Shown here: positions 1-4,981 of the stretch, one piece after another | How positions within the stretch are numbered: position 1 is the first letter of the stretch | How the letters are laid out: the number at the start of each line of letters is the position of its first letter | NCBI GenBank assembly: GCA_045614365.1 | Contig: JAZLCV010000068.1 | Coordinates: 1-11,416, forward strand | Source of the DNA: SIG480 sp045614365 | GTDB taxonomy: Bacteria > Bacillota > Clostridia > Oscillospirales > JAAYXM01 | Length of the DNA: 11,416 nt | Reading direction: 5' to 3' | Notes under the pieces: generated by a model | What the model saw: only the letters and a program-made list of their open reading frames with translations | Told to the model about the DNA's origin: nothing | The model's database searches: none | Program-made: the position numbers and the translations under genes

Positions 1-1
1 T

Positions 2-1168
2 GTTTACTCGGATATAAGGGATAAACTCTTGGCAAACGGTGTGCCTGAAAGTGAGATTGAGTTCATACACAATGCTGAAACAGAGGTTAAGAAGAAAGAA
101 CTGTTTTCAAAGGTTCGTAAGGGTGATGTAAGAATACTGCTTGGTTCTACTCCAAAGATGGGAGCCGGAACGAATGTGCAAAGACTTTTAGTAGCTTTGC
201 ACGATTTGGATTGTCCTTGGAGGCCCGCTGATTTGGAACAGCGTGCAGGGCGAATTATCCGTCAAGGAAATACCAATCCTGATGTTCATATCCGAAGATA
301 TGTAACTAAAGATACATTCGATAGTTATATGTGGCAGCTCGTAGAAAACAAGCAGAAATTTATCGGTCAGATTATGACAAGTAAATCTCCCGTAAGAAGT
401 GCTGAAGATATTGATGAAATGGCATTATCTTACGCAGAAATCAAAGCACTAACAACGGGAAATCCGTATATCAAAGAGAAAATGGACTTGGATACACAAG
501 TAGCAAAGCTAAAGCTAATTAAATCGTCATTTATGAGCCAAAAATACGAGCTTGAGGACAAGGTAATAAAAGAATACCCCCGAACTATTGCAGACCTTAC
601 AGAGCGAATTCGCGGCTTTGAGGGCGATATTGCTATTGCACAGAAATATCCGAAACAAGAAGATGTTTTCTATCCAATGACGATTGACGGACTTGCATAT
701 CACGATAAAGAAAAAGCCGGCACGGCACTTCTTGAACGATGCAAGAAAATGACATCACCTGAACCAACACCGATTGGCGATTACAGAGGTTTTTCAATGG
801 ACTTATCTTTTGATACAACTACAAAAGTTTTCTATGTATCACTAAAAGGACATTTAAGCCATAAGGTAGAGCTTGGTACAGATGTATTCGGTAACTTGCA
901 AAGACTTGATAATGCTCTTGAAGGACTTCCGAAAAGATTAGAGATTATAAAGGATAATCTTGAAGAAACCAAAAAGCAGTTTGAACTTGCAAAGGTTGAA
1001 TCTCAAAAAGAGTTCCCACAAGAAGCAGAACTTCAGGAGAAAATCAAAAGACTTGCAGAGGTCGAAGTTCTTCTTGATATGGATAAGAAAGACAAAGACG
1101 GTGCAGAACTCGGTGAGCCTGACGAATCAGAAACACCGCAGAAAAAGGTTGTGGGGTTGGAAAGGTGA
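2..1168 (+). CDS. SNF2-like helicase of a giant ICE helicase/methylase protein, C-terminal part (5' end outside window)
   Basis: The reading frame is open through the left edge, so only the last 388 residues are seen. The first 100 residues are the second RecA-like lobe of a superfamily 2 helicase: a motif V-like stretch LLGSTPKMGAGTNVQ (about 46-60) and motif VI QRAGRIIRQG (about 80-89), with the DLDCPWRPADLEQ segment between them. The rest is charged and helix-rich, with a predicted coiled coil around the last 100 residues (many K/E/Q) and a polar tail. This wording of the motifs is typical of the very large (over 2000 residue) SNF2-type helicase, often fused to an N6-adenine methylase, found in Tn1549-like ICEs. 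Whether this copy has the methylase cannot be seen. A TTG codon at 29 could be called as a start, but homologous sequence continues upstream of it. The role in the ICE is not established; protection or processing of transferred DNA is inference. Confidence 0.88.
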   Translation, partial: VYSDIRDKLLANGVPESEIEFIHNAETEVKKKELFSKVRKGDVRILLGSTPKMGAGTNVQRLLVALHDLDCPWRPADLEQRAGRIIRQGNTNPDVHIRRYVTKDTFDSYMWQLVENKQKFIGQIMTSKSPVRSAEDIDEMALSYAEIKALTTGNPYIKEKMDLDTQVAKLKLIKSSFMSQKYELEDKVIKEYPRTIADLTERIRGFEGDIAIAQKYPKQEDVFYPMTIDGLAYHDKEKAGTALLERCKKMTSPEPTPIGDYRGFSMDLSFDTTTKVFYVSLKGHLSHKVELGTDVFGNLQRLDNALEGLPKRLEIIKDNLEETKKQFELAKVESQKEFPQEAELQEKIKRLAEVEVLLDMDKKDKDGAELGEPDESETPQKKVVGLER

Positions 1169-1172
1169 TGAC

Positions 1173-1206
1173 AAAAGGTGCTGTGTGAAAATACACAGCA
1201 CCTTTT
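1173..1206. terminator. Symmetrical hairpin terminator between convergent genes
   Basis: A perfect 14-bp stem (1173-1186 pairs with 1193-1206) encloses a 6-base loop. The stem begins with AAAA and ends with TTTT, so it offers a U-run to transcripts from either strand. It sits 4 bases after the helicase stop codon and 67 bases from the stop codon of the convergent SLOG gene, as expected for a bidirectional Rho-independent terminator. The remaining bases to 1273 are AT-rich with nothing recognisable. Confidence 0.8.
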
Positions 1207-1273
1207 AAAGCACAGATACGCTATTGTTATTCTTATACATGGCATGATATAATTAATTTAAATTACTAAAAGA

Positions 1274-1750
1274 TTAGTGTTCTAATACATTGATTATGCG
1301 AATGCCTTTTTGAACTGCATAATCAATAGTGTTTTTCGTGCCGCCCTTTTGTCCGTTGAAAACGGCGATAACAAGGCTTGAGTGGTCTACCATCCATTTG
1401 TTGCGAACTTGATAGCAACCCGTGAAATAGTGGTCATTTACTTCTTTGACAAAGTCTGCTTTCCGTATTATCCTTTCAAAACGGAGTTTTTCGTAAAGAC
1501 TTCTGCGACTATCAAAATCAGGATGTGGCAAAGCACAAATAAGGTGTAGGTTGTTGTTTGTCCTTCTTTTCTCGAGTATGATTTCCGCAGCATAGATATC
1601 AGTGCCTTGTGCCATTCCTGATATGAAGGTAACATATCCCTGCGCTATTGCAGCGTCAATTGCCGTTTCTAATAGTCGCTTCATTTCTCTTTCTTTTAAG
1701 GATATTTTCCCCGGTCTGTGGCCGGTAAAACAACATCTGTGCTCACGCAT
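1274..1750 (-). CDS. SLOG-family (DUF1273/YpsA-like) nucleotide-binding-fold protein
   Basis: This 158-residue protein covers the whole usual length of the family. Signature segments are CCFTGHRP at residues 6-13, SGMAQGTD at 44-51 (the glycine-rich loop expected to hold a phosphate or nucleotide ligand), ALPHPDF at 73-79, and a C-terminal block ending GGTKNTIDYA at 136-145. These mark the DUF1273 branch of the SLOG superfamily (Rossmann-like fold, related to DprA and to lysine decarboxylase-like LOG proteins). SLOG proteins are thought to bind nucleotides or nucleotide-derived ligands, but no reaction is established for this branch, so I assign none. The start is ATG at 1750 with GGAG 10 bases upstream. 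The gene diverges from the ribbon-helix-helix gene across a palindrome-rich region and converges on the helicase gene. Homologues recur in Tn1549-type elements, which suggests an ICE function rather than chance cargo. Confidence 0.88.
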   Translation of the reverse strand: MREHRCCFTGHRPGKISLKEREMKRLLETAIDAAIAQGYVTFISGMAQGTDIYAAEIILEKRRTNNNLHLICALPHPDFDSRRSLYEKLRFERIIRKADFVKEVNDHYFTGCYQVRNKWMVDHSSLVIAVFNGQKGGTKNTIDYAVQKGIRIINVLEH

Positions 1751-1772
1751 ATTTATATCACTCCAAATAAAT

Positions 1773-1803
1773 ATTATAGATATACAGTATATCTATACTG
1801 CAA
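1773..1803 (-). promoter_or_regulatory. Candidate promoter of the SLOG gene
   Basis: Read on the minus strand, TTGCAG (1803-1798) and a perfect TATAAT (1778-1773) are separated by 19 bases, a little longer than the ideal 17. The -10 box lies 22 bases upstream of the start codon. The first palindrome (1775-1797) fills the spacer and overlaps the -10 box, a position where a bound protein would block RNA polymerase. No equally good promoter is visible for the divergent gene; CATAAT at 1811-1816 and TAAAAT at 1824-1829 are weak candidates. Confidence 0.45.
1775..1797. promoter_or_regulatory. Operator-like palindrome 1
   Basis: This is a perfect palindrome with 11-bp arms (1775-1785 and 1787-1797) around a central A at 1786. 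It shares the core ATATACAGTATAT with palindrome 2. The two centres are 52 bases apart, close to five helical turns, so proteins bound at both would face the same side of the DNA. The likely ligand is the ribbon-helix-helix protein encoded next door, since such proteins usually repress their own promoter; this is inference. Confidence 0.6.
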
Positions 1804-1810
1804 AGTATAG
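1793..1810. promoter_or_regulatory. Operator-like inverted repeat between the two main palindromes
   Basis: Arms CTATACT (1793-1799) and AGTATAG (1804-1810) are perfectly complementary around a 4-base centre, GCAA. It overlaps palindrome 1 by 5 bases and repeats the TATAC half-site sequence, with a different spacing. It may be a weaker half-site pair or an alternative cruciform. It is less convincing than the flanking palindromes. Confidence 0.4.
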
Positions 1811-1825
1811 CATAATTTACTGATA

Positions 1826-1850
1826 AAATAAATATACAGTATATTTATTT
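1826..1850. promoter_or_regulatory. Operator-like palindrome 2
   Basis: This perfect palindrome has 12-bp arms (1826-1837 and 1839-1850) around a central A at 1838 and the same ATATACAGTATAT core as palindrome 1. It ends one base before the GGAG ribosome binding site of the ribbon-helix-helix gene. A protein bound here could block transcription, and in RNA the hairpin could influence access to the ribosome binding site. Both readings are inference. Confidence 0.6.
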
Positions 1851-1862
1851 CGGAGTGATTTT

Positions 1863-2063
1863 ATGGCTATAAAGAGTGTTTCGATTCGGATTGAAGAGGA
1901 AATGTTGAACAAAATTGCTTATGTTGCTGACTATGAAGGCAGGAGTGTTAACAGTCACGTTCTTGTTTTAATCAGAGAAAACATAAAGGCTTTTGAAGAT
2001 GCAAACGGAGCGATTGAAGGAAACATAGATCCGGATGTGAATGTCAAACCGTCTCGCAAGTAG
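1863..2063 (+). CDS. Small Arc-type ribbon-helix-helix DNA-binding protein
   Basis: The product has 66 residues. Residues 4-10 (KSVSIRI) fit the N-terminal beta strand that pairs in a dimer and contacts the major groove. Residues 11-25 fit helix A, EGRS at 25-28 the turn, and 29-43 helix B, followed by an acidic, probably disordered tail. This is the layout of the Arc/MetJ/CopG superfamily. The start is ATG at 1863, with GGAG 7 bases upstream. The gene sits directly downstream of palindromes with a shared core, so autoregulation and control of the divergent SLOG gene is the obvious hypothesis. A role at the transfer origin, as for TraY-like members of the fold, is an alternative, since the oriT-like region lies about 500 bases away. 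The fold is fairly certain; the target is not. Confidence 0.8.
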   Translation: MAIKSVSIRIEEEMLNKIAYVADYEGRSVNSHVLVLIRENIKAFEDANGAIEGNIDPDVNVKPSRK

Positions 2064-2090
2064 TATTGCGGGATTAATCCTACAATATAG

Positions 2091-2115
2091 GCACAGCAGA
2101 AATGTTTTGCTGTGT
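2091..2115 (+). other. Hairpin upstream of the DUF3848 leader terminator
   Basis: CACAGCA (2092-2098) pairs with TGCTGTG (2108-2114), and the stem can extend inward through A-U and G-U pairs to a 3-base loop. No T-run follows it, so it is not a terminator itself. Its TGCTG (2108-2112) could instead pair with CAGCA (2139-2143) inside the next hairpin, which would be an anti-terminator arrangement. That alternative is short and only suggestive. Confidence 0.45.
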
Positions 2116-2120
2116 CGTTA

Positions 2121-2152
2121 CCTGTTGATTTTAAAAATCAGCAGGTTTTTTT
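2121..2152 (+). terminator. Rho-independent terminator before the DUF3848 gene (possible attenuator)
   Basis: A 10-bp stem (2121-2130 with 2136-2145, one G-U pair) has a 5-base loop and is followed at once by seven T (2146-2152). It closes the transcript of the ribbon-helix-helix gene, whose stop codon lies 57 bases upstream. Only 26 bases separate the T-run from the next start codon, too few for a complete promoter, so expression of the DUF3848 gene probably depends on read-through or on a promoter hidden inside the hairpins. Confidence 0.8.
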
Positions 2153-2178
2153 ATACCCAAAATAAGGAGATGGTAAAC

Positions 2179-2535
2179 ATGAGTATAGATACTTTAAAAA
2201 AGATATTGCTTGAAAAAGCCAACAAGGAGCAAGTAGGATATATCGAAGAACTGAAAAAACTTCCGCCTGAAAAAATTATTGAAAAAGCGTATGAAAAAAC
2301 GATGCGTGACGACATAATTATTGCGTTTGAATATACGATGCTTGCGGAAGAACAATTACAGAAACTCATAGGACTTGAATACCCGGTGTCAGCGTGTTTT
2401 GACGAATGGCAGAAACGTGACATTACATATATGGACAGACTTATGGATGTAGTGGAAGAATATTCGGATAAGCTTGTGGATGAAGATGCACGACAAAAAC
2501 GTGTGTCGAGGAACAAACACGAACCTGAGCGGTAA
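2179..2535 (+). CDS. DUF3848 family protein
   Basis: This 118-residue, acidic, probably all-helical cytoplasmic protein resembles the DUF3848 family, small proteins common in clostridial ICEs and of unknown function. Recognisable stretches are EELKKLPPEKIIEKAYEK near residue 25 and SACFDEWQKRDITYMDRL near residue 75. The start at 2179 is chosen because AAGGAG (2164-2169) lies 9 bases upstream. The frame stays open back to an ATG at 2041, but that start would overlap the preceding gene and translate through a terminator hairpin, giving an unnatural N-terminus. It lies just upstream of the oriT-like region. No catalytic motif is visible and I assign no function. Confidence 0.75.
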   Translation: MSIDTLKKILLEKANKEQVGYIEELKKLPPEKIIEKAYEKTMRDDIIIAFEYTMLAEEQLQKLIGLEYPVSACFDEWQKRDITYMDRLMDVVEEYSDKLVDEDARQKRVSRNKHEPER

Positions 2536-2541
2536 GCGAAG

Positions 2542-2570
2542 ATATCAAAACCTATATGCGGTTTTGATAT
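2542..2570. repeat. Perfect 11-bp inverted repeat, left edge of the oriT-like region
   Basis: Bases 2542-2552 (ATATCAAAACC) are exactly complementary to 2560-2570 around a 7-base loop. It begins 6 bases after the DUF3848 stop codon but has no T-run after it, so a terminator role is doubtful. It may be a protein-binding arm of the transfer origin, or an RNA 3' end stabiliser. Confidence 0.55.
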
Positions 2571-2640
2571 GTGGCAAGCATAGCATTTGTACTCCCAAAT
2601 GCGGACTTGTCAGGGAAAATCCCTGAAACCCTTAATTAAA
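2571..2640 (+). other. Candidate origin of transfer (oriT) with two short inverted repeats
   Basis: This gene-free stretch immediately precedes mobC and the relaxase gene, the normal place for oriT in MOBP mobile elements. It contains GCATTTG (2583-2589) / CAAATGC (2596-2602) around a 6-base loop, and CAGGGA (2611-2616) / TCCCTG (2620-2625) around AAA. Relaxases of this class bind a hairpin and nick a few bases from it; the exact nick site cannot be read by eye. TTGTCA at 2607-2612 with an AT-rich TTAATT at 2632-2637 (19-base spacing) might also be a weak promoter for the mob operon, which would let relaxosome binding regulate it. Nothing else is seen between 2536 and 2663 apart from these repeats and the mobC ribosome binding site. 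Confidence 0.6.
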
Positions 2641-2663
2641 ACATACGAGGAAGGTGATGAACA

Positions 2664-2969
2664 ATGCGAAGGAGAAACCGAAGATTCAGCCTTTGGCTAG
2701 ATGATTATGAGTTTGATTTTCTAACGAAAAATGCGAGAAATACGGGACTAAAAAAAGAACAGTATATCCGCAAGCTCATCATGCAGCGAGAGATACGACC
2801 GCGACCGCCGGACGAATATGCAAAGCTTCTGCGCGAGCTTTCGGCAATCGGAAACAACATAAACCAATTGGCATACAAAGCAAACGGTCTTGGTATAATT
2901 CATTTAGCCGAGGTTCGGCGTATGCGTGAAGCGCTTGAGCAAATATACTCAGAGGTGAAAAACGGATAA
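2664..2969 (+). CDS. mobC: MobC-like relaxosome accessory protein
   Basis: This basic 101-residue protein has an N-terminal ribbon-helix-helix-like part (about 6-45: RRFSLWLDDYEFDFL, then the helix around GLKKEQYIRKLI) and the MobC signature LLRELSAIGNNINQLAYKAN at residues 55-74, which is diagnostic for the family. MobC proteins bind oriT and help the relaxase by opening the DNA around the nick. The start is ATG at 2664 with AGGAAGGTGA upstream, about 7-10 bases away. The stop codon overlaps the relaxase start by one base (TAATG), indicating translational coupling. Family assignment is confident. The binding site is presumably among the inverted repeats just upstream. Confidence 0.9.
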   Translation: MRRRNRRFSLWLDDYEFDFLTKNARNTGLKKEQYIRKLIMQREIRPRPPDEYAKLLRELSAIGNNINQLAYKANGLGIIHLAEVRRMREALEQIYSEVKNG

Positions 2970-4261
2970 TGGCAGTGACGAAGGTATTGCCGATAAAAGC
3001 AAATCTGTGGTATAGCGTGGCATATGCCGCAAACACGAAAAAGACCGGACTCGGTAATGTTATTGAGTATGCAGTAAATCCGAACAAGTCGGAGAAACGC
3101 CTGCTGCAGTCGTGCCTTAACTGTGCGAGCGTTGAAAGTGCATATGCCGAAATGCAACGCACAAAAGCATATTGGGAAAAGACGGACGGCGTTTTGGGTT
3201 ATCACTTCATCCAGTCGTTTTCACCCGGAGAAGTGACGGCAGAACAAGCGCATGAGATAGGCATTGAGTTTGCGCGTGAATGCTTTGGTGAGAGGTTCGA
3301 GGTAGTTATAGGCACACACCTTGATAAGGCTCATTACCACAATCACATCGTCATAAACTCTGTATCATGCGTGGACGGTGAGAAATACCATTCATCACCT
3401 GAGAGCTACTACAACAGAATTCGTAAGGTGTCAGACCGTATGTGCGAGGAAAATGAACTCTCGGTAATAACGCCCAAAGGTCGAGGTAAGCACTATGCAG
3501 AATGGAAAGCGGAAAAGGAAGGTAAACCCACAATACGAGGTCAGCTTCGGGCCGAGCTTGACGAGATTATAAAGATGTCATATACGATGCAGGAGTTCTG
3601 GCGAAACCTTGAACAACGCGGCTACGTCATAAAACGCCCGGAGGGAAAGTACAAACACCCGTCGGTGCTACCGCCGTTCGGGAAGTACCCCATAAGGTTT
3701 GACGGACTCGGCAAAGGATATACGCTCTCGGATATTCAGGAGCGCATAATTGCGGTAAGAAACGGAATACGGCAGATGAGTCCGACAGAACAGAAACGGT
3801 TGCGATATAATCTCAAAGGTAAACCGCAACCGAAAAAACTGCACGGTTTTCGCGCACTGTATTATCACTACCTGTATTTCTTTAAGTTAATACGGAAGAA
3901 ACAGACACCTCAACGGGTGTCTTTCTTTATGCGCGATGAGCTTGTTAAGCTTTCACGGTATCAAAAGCAGTTTAAGTTTCTGCATACTAACGGAATAGAA
4001 ACCGGCACGGATTTATCGGGATTCCGAAAAGAATGCGAGAACAAAATATCCGAACTTACGAATGCTCGTGAAAACGCGGATAAAGAAAGTCGCGAGGAGA
4101 TAAACCGCGAGCTTCGGAGACTCCGGCAGAATGTTCGTATGTGCAATGCGATAGCTGTTGATGCATACAGAATATCCGAAAAATACAGGACAGCAAAAGA
4201 ATATATGAAACTTGCAGAAAGGGAGATGTTGAATAATGAACACAAGCGGAGAAGTCGCTGA
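2969..4261 (+). CDS. MOBP-type relaxase (VirD2-like mobilisation nuclease)
   Basis: This 430-residue protein nicks one strand at oriT, stays attached through a tyrosine and pilots the strand into the recipient. The N-terminal 200 residues are the relaxase domain. Motif I reads IEYAVNPNK, with Tyr34 the likely nucleophile. The metal-binding motif III is GTHLDKAHYHNH, with His117, His122, His124 and the Asn125-His126 extension. Residues 170-300 form a linker with conserved GxYxIKRPEGKYKHPS-like text. The C-terminal third is basic and helical (residues about 330-430, rich in R, E and K), probably for oriT or partner contacts. Length and order match relaxases of Tn1549-like ICEs. All key residues are present, so the enzyme looks intact. 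The gene is coupled to mobC by a 1-base overlap and overlaps the next gene by 26 bases. Confidence 0.93.
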   Translation: MAVTKVLPIKANLWYSVAYAANTKKTGLGNVIEYAVNPNKSEKRLLQSCLNCASVESAYAEMQRTKAYWEKTDGVLGYHFIQSFSPGEVTAEQAHEIGIEFARECFGERFEVVIGTHLDKAHYHNHIVINSVSCVDGEKYHSSPESYYNRIRKVSDRMCEENELSVITPKGRGKHYAEWKAEKEGKPTIRGQLRAELDEIIKMSYTMQEFWRNLEQRGYVIKRPEGKYKHPSVLPPFGKYPIRFDGLGKGYTLSDIQERIIAVRNGIRQMSPTEQKRLRYNLKGKPQPKKLHGFRALYYHYLYFFKLIRKKQTPQRVSFFMRDELVKLSRYQKQFKFLHTNGIETGTDLSGFRKECENKISELTNARENADKESREEINRELRRLRQNVRMCNAIAVDAYRISEKYRTAKEYMKLAEREMLNNEHKRRSR

Positions 4262-4880
4262 TTTAATGGTCAAGGAGGGACTTCAGATTACCGAAGAAGT
4301 TGCAAAGCTTGCAGGGCTCGGAGCAAAGAACCTTGCGGCGATTATCATTGCACTTCTGAAAGAAGATAACAAGCTTCAGGGAAAGACGAACCTTAAAAAG
4401 CTTTTGAAGTCGGATAAGCAACTGTGCATCCTTCAGATAAAGGAAAAGGATATAGGTAAGTTTAACAATGAGGCAAAGAAATACGGTGTACTCTTCACGG
4501 CGGTGAAGGACAACACAAACAATACGGGACTTTGCGATATTATCGCAAAGCAGGAGGATGTGACAAAGCTTAATTACATAATGGAGAAAATGGGTTATGC
4601 CGCACCTGAACCTGAGATTGAACCGGAGCGTGACGATGAAGCAAAAAAACAGAGTCCCCGTGCCAAAGAAAATCAACAAGAGAACGAATCTTTGAAGCGC
4701 GGGGGTACAGAGAAAATGGACAAAGATATTGATTGGGAAAAGCCGTCGGTCAAGGCTAAGGTCGAAAAGATAAAGATCGAGCTTACGAAAAAAGAAAAAC
4801 AACCCGAACGGACAAGGACAAAGAGTAAGAAAAAGTCCAAATCAAAATCAAAGCCAAAAGCGAAAGGGAAAACAAGATAA
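4236..4880 (+). CDS. pcfB: PcfB family (DUF3801) conjugation accessory protein
   Basis: This 214-residue protein has two parts. Residues 1 to about 125 are the DUF3801/PcfB domain (for example LAGLGAKNLAAIIIALL and ILQIKEKDIGKFNNEAKKYG), followed by a short helix LNYIMEKMGY. The remainder is a low-complexity, strongly charged tail ending in a Lys/Ser/Arg-rich stretch (about 191-214) that suits DNA or phosphate contact. In pCF10 of Enterococcus, PcfB is an accessory factor that helps the coupling protein PcfC recruit the relaxosome; that role is transferred here from family knowledge. The start is ATG at 4236, inside the end of the relaxase gene, with GGGAG 10 bases upstream. In related elements the coupling-protein gene usually follows closely, but here about 5.1 kb intervene. 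Confidence 0.88.
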   Translation: MNTSGEVADLMVKEGLQITEEVAKLAGLGAKNLAAIIIALLKEDNKLQGKTNLKKLLKSDKQLCILQIKEKDIGKFNNEAKKYGVLFTAVKDNTNNTGLCDIIAKQEDVTKLNYIMEKMGYAAPEPEIEPERDDEAKKQSPRAKENQQENESLKRGGTEKMDKDIDWEKPSVKAKVEKIKIELTKKEKQPERTRTKSKKKSKSKSKPKAKGKTR

Positions 4881-4906
4881 TGAAAAGAACAAAGAACCGA
4901 TACCGG

Positions 4907-4941
4907 GAGCCGCCGTGAAAAACACATCACGCGGCTCTTTT
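4907..4941 (+). terminator. Terminator at the end of the mobC-relaxase-pcfB operon
   Basis: GAGCCGCCGTGA (4907-4918) pairs with TCACGCGGCTC (4927-4937), with one bulged C and an 8-base loop. TTTT follows, then GTATTTT. It is a GC-rich stem with a moderate U-run. It separates the transfer operon from the large surface-protein gene, which therefore either has its own promoter or depends on read-through. A 12-codon frame starting at the TAATG of the pcfB stop (4880) ends inside the left arm. Confidence 0.75.
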
Positions 4942-4981
4942 GTATTTTACAAACAAAACTTAATTTATGGAGGAAAATATT

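Noticed and set aside
29..31. TTG at 29 as the true start of the helicase gene
   Set aside because: The frame is open to the left edge and reads family-typical sequence (YSDIRDKL) before this codon, so the gene begins outside the window.
960..1245. Short frames overlapping the helicase 3' end on both strands
   Set aside because: Shadows of the helicase coding sequence and the terminator hairpin, with no ribosome binding sites or recognisable motifs.
2041..2178. Upstream extension of the DUF3848 frame to an ATG at 2041 (164 residues)
   Set aside because: It would overlap the ribbon-helix-helix gene, translate through two hairpins and a terminator, and lacks a ribosome binding site, whereas ATG 2179 has a good one.
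4263..4930. Minus-strand frames opposite pcfB (179 and 85 codons)
   Set aside because: Their Phe/Leu-rich composition is the complement of Lys/Glu-rich codons in pcfB; no independent evidence of a gene.
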